Assembly (NCBI GenBank): GCA_003252195.1
Contig: QKFK01000186.1
Coordinates: 1 to 33,350, forward strand
Source of the DNA: Rhodospirillales bacterium
Lineage (GTDB): Bacteria > Pseudomonadota > Alphaproteobacteria > QKFK01 > SZUA-500
Length of the DNA stretch: 33,350 nucleotides
Reading direction: 5' to 3'
The stretch's first letter is position 1. Every line of letters starts with the position of its first letter. Positions 26,353 to 33,350 of the stretch are shown one piece after another. Made by a program: the position numbers and the translations under genes. Below the pieces are notes generated by a model. That model ran no database searches and had not been told where the DNA came from. It was given only the letters and a program-made list of their open reading frames with translations.

Positions 26353-26395
26353 TAGCTAATGCTTATAAATGTATTTGCAACAAAGGAATTCAGCA

Positions 26396-27364
26396 ATGTC
26401 AGACAAACTAGCAATCACTACAGCAGCTTTAGACTTTCTAAACTCTAACGAAACTGGTGCAACATTCCTTTTAGAATGCTTGCGCTCAAAAGAACGAGGA
26501 AATCTAAAAAGAAATGGAACAACTAATGGCTGGTCTCCAAAAGAAGGAGATGACACCAAATCTGTTGCTATGTCACTTGCTAAACATTTGCTAGAAACAC
26601 GCAAACATAAAGCATTTAACTATATGAGAGAAAATAACGCCCCAAATGAAATGGTGTCAGAAGGTATTATTGTAGTTTCTAATCGATATGCTCTAGCAAA
26701 ACTAAAAGATTCTATTTATGGCACGAATGAATTTAATCAAGGCAACTTTTATAGTGATGTACAAAAATTTGTAGGTACAGAAGCTAAATATCAAACCAAT
26801 ATTGCAAGCAACGAAGTAAAATCATATACAGATTTTGTTGATACATGCAAAAAAGAACGCTTAAATAATGCCGAGCTATATGAAAAAGACCCAACAGAGG
26901 CAGAATTATCAAATATAATCTTATATGAGAAAGAAGCAAAATCTTCTCGTAGCATTGCATCTATTATAGAAAAGCCTTTTGAAGGTCAAAAGATAGAAAA
27001 AGAATTTAACACTATTGCATTAAGCAACTTAACTGGCATTAAATTTAATCAAGATGAAATCAACAAAACAGCCTCCATTGCTGAAGAGAGACTAGAACCA
27101 TATAGAAAAGAGCTAAAAATATTAGATATTAAGTACAATGCAGAAAAAGCCTATATGGATAAAATAATAGAAAAGATTACTCCAGAAGAAAAAGAAAAAT
27201 CACTCGAAAGAAGAATGGATAAATTTGCTTCTCATCTTAATAAACTTGGCGATAAAAAATTTGCCGATGACGTTACAAAAGCAAAAGAAATATTAACAGA
27301 TAAAGGTGACAACCCACTTTCTATTAAAAACCTTTCTGATTATATATATAACAGCAGAAACTAG
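26396..27364 (+). CDS. Unknown 322-aa protein, distant relative of the protein at 24841
   Basis: Not recognised. The ATG at 26396 is preferred over ATG 26369 because AAAGGA lies 8 nt before it. The N-terminal 50 residues (ETGATFLLECL, LKRNGTTNGWSPKE) resemble the equivalent region of the 306-aa protein. The middle has a helical segment with YMRENNAPNEMVSEGIIVVS. The C-terminal half (about 165-322) is strongly charged and probably coiled-coil, rich in Lys and Glu (IEKITPEEKEKSLERRMDK). There is no signal peptide, membrane segment or cysteine motif. It is monocistronic, with its own promoter and terminator. The two proteins look like members of a lineage-specific, fast-evolving family. Confidence 0.75.
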   Translation: MSDKLAITTAALDFLNSNETGATFLLECLRSKERGNLKRNGTTNGWSPKEGDDTKSVAMSLAKHLLETRKHKAFNYMRENNAPNEMVSEGIIVVSNRYALAKLKDSIYGTNEFNQGNFYSDVQKFVGTEAKYQTNIASNEVKSYTDFVDTCKKERLNNAELYEKDPTEAELSNIILYEKEAKSSRSIASIIEKPFEGQKIEKEFNTIALSNLTGIKFNQDEINKTASIAEERLEPYRKELKILDIKYNAEKAYMDKIIEKITPEEKEKSLERRMDKFASHLNKLGDKKFADDVTKAKEILTDKGDNPLSIKNLSDYIYNSRN

Positions 27365-27384
27365 ACTTAAAATTGTATGCCATA

Positions 27385-27419
27385 AAAAAAACAGCACGTT
27401 CTACATGTGCTGTTTTTTT
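27385..27419 (+). terminator. Intrinsic terminator of the 322-aa gene
   Basis: ACAGCAC (27391-27397) pairs with GTGCTGT (27407-27413). The flanking A run (27385-27390) pairs with the T run (27414-27419), making a bidirectional terminator. I see nothing recognisable between it and 27620. Confidence 0.85.
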
Positions 27420-27620
27420 ATTGTAGAGTTTTTATAACTTACAAACATCTTTAGCTTATCAGAACTATGCAATATCATTAACCGACTACACATCAGCTAT
27501 ACTGGCTATATCCAATTACTTAGTTAGCTCTGTTGCATGGTGAGCAAAACATAAAATTAAAACAACCAACATTTAGCTATTTTATTACCCTCAATATAAA
27601 ACACGTAAAATAAAAATGTT

Positions 27621-28448
27621 CTAGTTAACCAAGAACAACGGCATGCTTTGACCTGCCCCTAAAAGCACCTCTTTAGTAACACCGCCTAAGATTAAACGTT
27701 TTAACGAGCTACTTGCATATGCCCCCATAATAATGCCATCAACCTTTTTCTTTTTTGCAATATCTAACAACTCTGCAACATCTTTAATAGAATGAACAGA
27801 AGGCTTCTTTTTATTATAGGTCGCAATGTACTCTACAAGCTCTTCGACCCCGCTTATATGCAAATGATTTTCTTGCATATCGGCAATTTGGAGTTTGTTT
27901 TTCTCTATTATACGATTACTTAATGACAGCGCTTTACCTGCTTGAAAATAATCATTCCACAACAGCATTGGGGATTTAAATTCTAAAGAGGTTACTTTAT
28001 CAGAAACGGCAATTACTGGCTTACCACTTTCTTCTAGCAGATTCTGCATCAGCCATAATGTTTTATCATTATTCTCGATATCATATGGGAAGATAACCAA
28101 ATCAGCGACTCTTGCTCTTAGGCAAAGCACCTCAGCTTCTATTCCATCTAGCACCTTAAAAGAGATTTTAGCTTTAGAAGAAACATCTTTTGACAAGACA
28201 TTAAAAACATCTTCAATTTTATCAGTTTTTTTATTCTCTTGTTCAATATTCTGATCAAGAGTGTCTTGCATCAAAGTAACGGTAGATATTTCTCCATACA
28301 TAGGAACTATGTCAACGGACGGAGAGTTTATCCTTAAAAACTCTAGCTTTGCATATCCATAATTATCTGCAAACGCTATCGCCATAGGAAAAACATGTTT
28401 AAGCTCTGCAACAGATGATACATAACATATAACACTTCCTTTTACCAT
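27621..28448 (-). CDS. Tandem universal stress protein (UspA-like)
   Basis: The 275-aa protein appears to be two diverged UspA-type domains. The second half carries the family's end pattern: VDGIIMGAYASSSLKRLIL, then GGVTKEVLLGAGQSMPLFLV, matching the G-x(2)-G-x(9)-G-(S/T) nucleotide-binding region of USPs. The first half has ADLVIFPYD and GKPVIAVSD but has lost the glycine-rich site. Such proteins bind ATP or act as sensors in stress survival. ATG 28448 follows a strong AGGGGG element; a GTG one codon earlier is too close to it. It is 23 bp downstream of the kinase gene, so the two are probably co-transcribed and functionally linked. Confidence 0.82.
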   Translation of the reverse strand: MVKGSVICYVSSVAELKHVFPMAIAFADNYGYAKLEFLRINSPSVDIVPMYGEISTVTLMQDTLDQNIEQENKKTDKIEDVFNVLSKDVSSKAKISFKVLDGIEAEVLCLRARVADLVIFPYDIENNDKTLWLMQNLLEESGKPVIAVSDKVTSLEFKSPMLLWNDYFQAGKALSLSNRIIEKNKLQIADMQENHLHISGVEELVEYIATYNKKKPSVHSIKDVAELLDIAKKKKVDGIIMGAYASSSLKRLILGGVTKEVLLGAGQSMPLFLVN

Positions 28449-28471
28449 CACACACCCCCTATTAACGGCTT

Positions 28472-30022
28472 TTAGCAGCCTATTATAGCTCTTGCATCAG
28501 CAAGCGTTTCTTCTCTATCTTTGGCTGTATTAATCTTATTCCACGTAATCTCGCCAACATCAGTATCAAGCTGACGCATAAGCACCTTCATAGATTTAAC
28601 ATCAGATGGATTACGCTCTCTTTTCATTACTCTTTCTGCTCTCACCTCAAGTGGAGCATCCATCCAGAAACCATAGAAAGGAACACCTAAATCTTTAGCG
28701 ATTTGCTCAATATTTTCTCTTTCTTCTTGTGAAGCAAAAATACCGTCTGCTAATGCTACTCTACCACATTTTATCACATTTGTGCATTCATCACGCAATT
28801 TATCATAGGTTTTTTGATTCATTTCTGGAGTATAGCTATCTTTGTGCAAGTGTCCATGAGGAAGCTCTCCACACAATCTTTTACGCAAAATATCTGTACG
28901 CAAAATCATAGCCCCAGGGCTAGTGCCTAAAAATGGTGCAATTTCTCGAGTTAAACGAGACTTACCACTACCAGACAAACCACCACAAGCAACAATGAAT
29001 GGAGCTGGAGGATTGAGTATTTCACGAGCTAGCACAAAATACTCATAGGCTTTTTGACGGTGATAAATTGCCTCACCTTCATCTTCTCTAGTTTCAGATA
29101 AGGTTGCATTTACCAAAGCTCTAACCGCAGATTTACATGATTGGAATAAGCTAAGCAATGGAATCCCCTGCAAATCATCTGAATAAGCCATATAATGGTT
29201 AAACAATATACTACAGAGTCTTCTCTGCCCTCTAAACTCTAAATCTAACAACAAATATGATAAATCATACAATGTATCAATACATGAGAAATCATCATTA
29301 AATTCTATAGGGTCAAACAAAACAGGCTTTTTATCTTTCATACAAATATTACGAAGTTGCAAATCTCCATGACATTCTTTAACCATGCCATTATTACGAC
29401 GTTCTTCTATCAATGGGGCATATTTTTCTAGCTCTTCGATTGCCTTCTTATAATAATCATCAATTTCATGACTTCTAAACAATCTAGGGGCAAAACTCTG
29501 CAAAACCTCACAATTCTGAGTAATAACAGCCTTAAAAGATGCTACCGAACCTTTATCTTTTCTAACCTTGGCTTTTTCGTGTAAATCAACCATCTTCTCG
29601 GCTAAATCCATCATCTCAAAGCGGTCTAGCTCGCCTTCATCTGACAAATGCTGATACACAACAGCCTCTGGGAATCTACGCATCAAAATTACATAATCAG
29701 CAATTTTAGAATATTCATCATCACTTTTACCAATTGAGAAAGTGCCATCTGATAATGCATAAACAGGGCAAACACTTATTGCAATATCATCACCATATGC
29801 CTGCAAAAGCTGAAATTCTTTTTCGCAATAGAGTTTTCTTTTCTCAACAGAAGAATAATCAAGATAAGGATAGCGTACGTCTTTTTTCATTTTATAAGCA
29901 TTATCATCAACCAAAAACACATAAGACATATGAGTTTCTTTTACCAAAACTTCTTGAGCCCCTGCGTATGCTTTGGGAGTTGAAAGATATTTAACTACAT
30001 CTTTTTGAGTAACGCCAACCAC
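28472..30022 (-). CDS. Fused APH-like phosphotransferase and P-loop kinase (COG2187/COG0645 type)
   Basis: A two-domain protein. Residues 1 to about 330 are an aminoglycoside-phosphotransferase-like kinase fold with the catalytic loop CHGDLQLRNIC (about 217-227) and the metal-binding aspartate in LFDPIEFNDD. Residues from about 340 form a P-loop kinase domain with Walker A GLSGSGKS (about 347) and a zeta-toxin/Zn-kinase-like pattern (LADGIFASQEERENI). This architecture is known in many proteobacteria, but its substrate is undefined; nothing suggests antibiotic resistance. I place the start at GTG 30022, preceded by AAGGAG at 7 nt, giving 516 aa. A TTG at 30076 would place that ribosome binding site inside the gene. 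It is transcribed ahead of the stress-protein gene and separated from guaC by a terminator. Confidence 0.88.
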   Translation of the reverse strand: MVGVTQKDVVKYLSTPKAYAGAQEVLVKETHMSYVFLVDDNAYKMKKDVRYPYLDYSSVEKRKLYCEKEFQLLQAYGDDIAISVCPVYALSDGTFSIGKSDDEYSKIADYVILMRRFPEAVVYQHLSDEGELDRFEMMDLAEKMVDLHEKAKVRKDKGSVASFKAVITQNCEVLQSFAPRLFRSHEIDDYYKKAIEELEKYAPLIEERRNNGMVKECHGDLQLRNICMKDKKPVLFDPIEFNDDFSCIDTLYDLSYLLLDLEFRGQRRLCSILFNHYMAYSDDLQGIPLLSLFQSCKSAVRALVNATLSETREDEGEAIYHRQKAYEYFVLAREILNPPAPFIVACGGLSGSGKSRLTREIAPFLGTSPGAMILRTDILRKRLCGELPHGHLHKDSYTPEMNQKTYDKLRDECTNVIKCGRVALADGIFASQEERENIEQIAKDLGVPFYGFWMDAPLEVRAERVMKRERNPSDVKSMKVLMRQLDTDVGEITWNKINTAKDREETLADARAIIGC

Positions 30023-30091
30023 GAAAAATCTCCTTGATAAATTTATGATTTTTAACCAATTTATACTAATTAACAAAAAGCCTCAAGGCAA

Positions 30092-30120
30092 AAAAAAGAG
30101 GTCATAATGACCTCTTTTTT
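30092..30120 (-). terminator. Intrinsic terminator of guaC
   Basis: A perfect 13-bp stem (30092-30104 with 30108-30120, core GAGGTCA/TGACCTC) with a 3-nt loop and A/T runs on both sides. It begins 9 bp after the guaC stop on the minus strand and could work in both directions. Confidence 0.88.
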
Positions 30121-30128
30121 AATTTTGC

Positions 30129-31184
30129 TTATTTTCTTTCTTTATCAACTAAAGAAGAGTTAAACTGCTGAGTAACCTTGATAAAGGTTGTTCTCTTTGA
30201 AAGCTCGCGCAATGCTTTTGCACCAACATAAGTACAAGTTGAACGAACACCACCAAGAATATCTTGCATAGTTTCTGTAACAGGACCTTTATAATCAACT
30301 TTAACAGTTCTACCTTCACTAGCACGATAGTTAGCAACACCACCAGCATATTTGTTCATTGCTGTAGATGAGCTCATGCCATAGAAACATTTAAATTTGT
30401 TTCCACATTCATCTGTTTCAATTTCACCACCAGATTCATCGTGACCAGCAAGCATTCCACCAAGCATAACAAAATCTGCACCACCGCCAAAAGCTTTTGA
30501 CACATCACCTGGGCAAGTACAACCACCATCGCCAACAATTCTACCACCCAAGCCATGAGCAGCGTCTGAACATTCAATAATTGCAGATAATTGTGGGTAA
30601 CCAACACCAGTTTTAATACGTGTTGTACAAACAGAACCAGGACCAATACCAACTTTAACGATATCTGCACCAGCCAAAATCAATTCTTCTGTCATATCTG
30701 ATGTAACTACGTTACCAGCAACAATAACTTTGCTAGGGTATTTAGCTCTAACCTTTTTCAAATATTCAACAAAATGTTCACTATAACCATTAGCAACGTC
30801 GATACAAATAAACATAATATTGTCTGACAAAGCTAAGATTTGCTCTGTTTTTTCAAAATCAGCATCTGATGTACCGCAAGATACAGTCAAATATTTCAAA
30901 TCTTCTGGCTTAGTTTTTTCAACATGAGCTTTCCACTCTTCAACAGTGTAATGCTTGTGAATACATGTAATAACTTCATATTCTTTAAGTGCGTTGAACA
31001 TTTCAAATGTGCCAACTGTATCCATGTTAGCAGCCATAACAGGCACACCAGACCATGTAACACCAGAATTTTTAAATGTGTAAGTTCTTTGCAAATCAAC
31101 TTCAGAACGTGATTTAAGTGTAGAACGTTTAGGTTTAAACAATACGTCTTTAAAATCGAGCTTAAGCCCTTCTTCTATTCTCAT
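30129..31184 (-). CDS. guaC: GMP reductase
   Basis: Reduces GMP to IMP with NADPH, releasing ammonia, so that guanine nucleotides can be returned to the adenine branch. The 351-aa length fits GuaC, and the absence of CBS domains separates it from the IMP dehydrogenase GuaB. The active-site cysteine is C186 in GIGPGSVCTTR, the E. coli position. Other landmarks are VPVMAANMDTVGTFEM, the phosphate-binding GGRIVGDGGCTCPGDV, FVMLGGMLAGHDESGGE and FYGMSSSTAMNKYAGGVANY, where the last two are GMP-reductase rather than IMPDH patterns. ATG 31184 has GGAG about 10 nt upstream. It is divergent from the dnaJ-like gene and forms a single-gene unit. Confidence 0.95.
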   Translation of the reverse strand: MRIEEGLKLDFKDVLFKPKRSTLKSRSEVDLQRTYTFKNSGVTWSGVPVMAANMDTVGTFEMFNALKEYEVITCIHKHYTVEEWKAHVEKTKPEDLKYLTVSCGTSDADFEKTEQILALSDNIMFICIDVANGYSEHFVEYLKKVRAKYPSKVIVAGNVVTSDMTEELILAGADIVKVGIGPGSVCTTRIKTGVGYPQLSAIIECSDAAHGLGGRIVGDGGCTCPGDVSKAFGGGADFVMLGGMLAGHDESGGEIETDECGNKFKCFYGMSSSTAMNKYAGGVANYRASEGRTVKVDYKGPVTETMQDILGGVRSTCTYVGAKALRELSKRTTFIKVTQQFNSSLVDKERK

Positions 31185-31346
31185 TATATTTTGCTCCTAG
31201 CAAATTTTATTGGACTTATACAAAGTTTACGCAAAAGATGTTCAACAACAAGCTTTTTTTATTTTTTTTAAGATTTATTATATAGATTTGCAAATATTAT
31301 ACATCAACACTATATTGTTTTTTACAAATAAGGTTATGAGGATTAC

Positions 31347-32285
31347 ATGGTTAATAAAAGTTTATATCAGATTTTGGGAGTTAGCAAAACAGCAAGCGAT
31401 GCTGAAATTAAAACAGCATATCGCAAGCTTGCGCGCACCATGCACCCTGACTTAAACCCTAATGACCCCAAAGCTGAAGAAAGATTCAAAGAAGTCTCAT
31501 CAGCTTATGATATTTTATCAGATAAAGAAAAACGCGCTAAATATGACCGTGGCGAAATAGATGAAAATGGTCGAGAGCGCCCAGGATATGGCTTTGGCGG
31601 TTTTGGCGGTTCTTCTGGCTTTGGTGGTGGCGCTGGTCGTTCCCGCAGATACTCAAGCAACGCTGGCTTTGATTTTTCTGATATATTTGGAGAAGATGTT
31701 TTCAGAAACTTTTCTTCTGGCGGTGGCTTTGGCGGTTCTTCACGCTCACGTGGTTCGGCTAAAGGCTCAAACATAAATTATAGCCTAAAGGTATCTTTTG
31801 AAGATGCCGTATTGGGCATAGAAAAAACCTTAAGCCTAGCCAACGCAAAAAAAATTAATGTAAAAATCCCATCAGGGACAATTGATGGTCAAACATTGCG
31901 CCTTAAAGGTCAAGGCAACCCTGGTTATGGCGGAGGAGACAACGGCGACGCTTTAATTGAAATCAAAGTAAACCCTCATCAATTTTTTGAGCTAGACGGC
32001 AAGAATGTAAAATTTGATTTACCAATTACCATAAAAGAAGCGGTTGAAGGTGCTAAAGTTACAGTCCCTACTCTAACAGGTAAAATCAACGTTACAGTTC
32101 CTGCACATTCAAACTCTGGTGATATTCTGCGCATCAAAGGTAAAGGTGTGCCAAACTTAGGCGACTTACTAATCAAATTAAAAATTGTATTACCAGATGG
32201 CAAAGATGACGCATTAGAAAAATTTGTAAAAAAATGGAAACCTGCTGATACTAAAGACCCAAGATCTAAAGCTGGGTTAGCATAA
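31347..32285 (+). CDS. DnaJ-class co-chaperone without zinc finger (CbpA-like)
   Basis: A type B Hsp40 that delivers clients to DnaK and stimulates its ATPase. The 312-aa protein has a J domain (residues 4-70) with the essential HPD at 33-35 (RTMHPDLNP). A Gly/Phe/Ser-rich linker follows (about 75-135, with FGGFGGSSGFGGG). Two beta-rich C-terminal substrate-binding domains follow (about 145-295, including KINVKIPSGTIDGQTLRLKG). The four CxxCxGxG zinc repeats of DnaJ are absent, as in CbpA. The ATG at 31347 has GAGG close upstream. It is divergent from guaC and monocistronic. No dnaK or grpE lies in the window. Confidence 0.93.
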   Translation: MVNKSLYQILGVSKTASDAEIKTAYRKLARTMHPDLNPNDPKAEERFKEVSSAYDILSDKEKRAKYDRGEIDENGRERPGYGFGGFGGSSGFGGGAGRSRRYSSNAGFDFSDIFGEDVFRNFSSGGGFGGSSRSRGSAKGSNINYSLKVSFEDAVLGIEKTLSLANAKKINVKIPSGTIDGQTLRLKGQGNPGYGGGDNGDALIEIKVNPHQFFELDGKNVKFDLPITIKEAVEGAKVTVPTLTGKINVTVPAHSNSGDILRIKGKGVPNLGDLLIKLKIVLPDGKDDALEKFVKKWKPADTKDPRSKAGLA

Positions 32286-32288
32286 AAT

Positions 32289-32317
32289 ACATTTTAGTCT
32301 AATTTGGTCTAAAATGT
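32289..32317 (+). repeat. Inverted repeat after the DnaJ-like gene
   Basis: ACATTTTAG (32289-32297) and CTAAAATGT (32309-32317) form a perfect 9-bp stem with an 11-nt loop, 3 bp after the stop codon. There is no T tract, so it is an uncertain terminator. Confidence 0.4.
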
Positions 32318-32348
32318 GCGTGACTCACAATTGCATTTATTATATACT

Positions 32349-32368
32349 CCTTACAAATAATGTAAGGG
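32349..32368 (+). promoter_or_regulatory. Hairpin covering the ribosome binding site of the gene at 32379
   Basis: CCTTAC (32349-32354) pairs with GTAAGG (32362-32367) around AAATAAT. The right arm is part of the AAGGG Shine-Dalgarno element 10 nt before the ATG. The alternative is an operator, because a possible promoter (GTGACT 32320, 17-bp spacer, TATACT 32343) would start transcription inside the loop. Confidence 0.35.
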
Positions 32369-32378
32369 TTATATATAA

Positions 32379-33350
32379 ATGACAAAAGAGCACAGCTTAA
32401 GAAAGCTTTTCTTAGGAACAGCGTTAGCCTCCACCTTATTTGCAGGCACAAGCTGTTCTTCAACCAAAAAGCTTACAAATGACAGCGAGTTACTAAAACA
32501 AAAAATTGAACAAATTGATTACAATGAAGATTATCAGTTATTACCTGAGCAATATGCAACAGGCGATATAAAAGAATTCAACCGCATTCACAAAGCTTTG
32601 TCTGTTATCGAATCTGTTAATGACCCAGAAACAAAAGACATGTTAAGAGCGACCAAACGTCGTGGTGTAAAAATTGTATTCTCTGACGGCTTAGAAACAG
32701 AAGACGGCACATATAATAATGTAACAGATATTATCACCATCAGAAGAGGAGTCAGTGATGACAAATTAGTCACCACTCTTTACCACGAGATGGTTCACGT
32801 TGTGCAAAATATGAAAAAAGCCATTGTCCCAATTGGGCTAAAAGATTTAGACCAAGCATTTGTACTAGGCAGATCAATTGAGGCTGATGCCGCCGCCCGC
32901 GCCACCTTACTTGGCTACAAACTAAAACTATTGGGTCACCCAGAATATTTTAACTGCATTCACACTCCAGTTGCTCCAGCTATTGAATTTAGCGCACGCA
33001 AAGATAAAAAGAACATAGAAAATGGCGAAGCTCTAAGAGCTGGTTTTGACGCATGTTTTTCTGATAGCGATTTTAAATCATATTATGATGCTTCAACCAT
33101 AAAACACATATCATCATTTGTACGAGATGATGAAAGCATGTCAAAAATATATTCATGTAGTGAATATAAGCCCCATGATTTTTATAGGGCCCTCGGCATA
33201 TATAACGGAAAAAACTATATTCTAGATTTAAAAGGCAAAGGTGAAATAACTGGCGAATATTATTCCAAAAAAAGCAAAACAAGCGATAAGAGCATCAAAA
33301 AAATGCAAAAGAAACTTAATGATTATATGGCAAGACAAAATAATACCAAG
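32379..33350 (+). CDS. Exported zincin-like putative metallopeptidase, 3' truncated by the window edge
   Basis: The frame is open from ATG 32379 to the last base (324 codons) with no stop. It starts with a signal peptide (RKLFLGTALASTLFAGTSC). The Cys at residue 26 may be lipidated, but the lipobox GTSC is poor. Residues about 95-170 look like a compact zinc-protease domain: KRRGVKIVFSDGLE, ITIRRGVSDDKL, then the HExxH motif in TTLYHEMVHVVQN. Downstream, SIEADAAARATLLGYKL supplies a possible third ligand. This resembles families annotated only as putative metallopeptidases (for example DUF6782); I cannot confirm which. The rest is Lys-rich and unrecognised. It would act in the periplasm or at the cell surface. 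Confidence 0.72.
   Translation, partial: MTKEHSLRKLFLGTALASTLFAGTSCSSTKKLTNDSELLKQKIEQIDYNEDYQLLPEQYATGDIKEFNRIHKALSVIESVNDPETKDMLRATKRRGVKIVFSDGLETEDGTYNNVTDIITIRRGVSDDKLVTTLYHEMVHVVQNMKKAIVPIGLKDLDQAFVLGRSIEADAAARATLLGYKLKLLGHPEYFNCIHTPVAPAIEFSARKDKKNIENGEALRAGFDACFSDSDFKSYYDASTIKHISSFVRDDESMSKIYSCSEYKPHDFYRALGIYNGKNYILDLKGKGEITGEYYSKKSKTSDKSIKKMQKKLNDYMARQNNTK

Noticed and set aside
28472..30022. Aminoglycoside resistance determinant
   Set aside because: The APH-like fold is fused to a P-loop kinase domain, an architecture of chromosomal proteins with unknown substrate; no mobile element is nearby.

Overview
The window is an A/T-rich stretch (roughly one third G+C by eye) of a bacterial chromosome. 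Several things point to a low-GC alphaproteobacterium, probably host-associated. It has a C4-pathway 5-aminolevulinate synthase, an ELM1-family protein, an RNase E with an acidic insertion in its S1 domain, and the block amiC-mrcA-prfB read divergently from rne. Its RF2 N-terminus has the alphaproteobacterial form and a programmed frameshift. The placement is inferred from gene content only. I saw no tRNA, rRNA, CRISPR array, integrase, transposase or phage gene.

Layout. 1-4240: the 3' part of a divergent two-ring Clp/Hsp100 ATPase, then anmK (peptidoglycan recycling, minus) and tyrS (plus). 4400-9640 (minus): an exported cysteine-rich repeat protein and a large AsmA/YhdP-like envelope protein. 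Both are frameshifted near their 3' ends, the first by an exact 14-bp tandem duplication. 9749-12640: glnE (plus). 12882-17784 (minus): amiC, mrcA and prfB, a cell-wall and translation-termination operon. 17785-18279: a long intergenic region holding an operator-like palindrome in the amiC promoter and a structured rne leader. 18280-20910: rne. 21139-22143: an ELM1-like gene (minus). 22224-23188: two small unknown genes. 23263-24468: hemA.

24470-27420 is the least familiar part. A short signal-peptide ORF has an intrinsic terminator inside it. It is followed by an unknown 306-aa protein, a small lipoprotein and an unknown 322-aa protein. The two unknown proteins share a faint N-terminal motif, and the promoter of each places a consensus TTGACA -35 in the loop of an inverted repeat. 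27621-30022 (minus): an APH-fold/P-loop kinase followed by a tandem universal-stress protein. 30129-31184: guaC (minus). 31347-32285: a CbpA-type DnaJ protein. 32379 to the end: a secreted zincin-like protein with HEMVH, cut by the window edge.

Most of the window is core housekeeping: wall synthesis and recycling, translation, RNA decay, nitrogen control, heme and purines. The candidates for new biology are the cysteine-rich protein with its tandem duplication, the 24.5-27.4 kb cluster with its shared promoter layout, and the Clp-type ATPase whose second-ring pore loop lacks the usual tyrosine.
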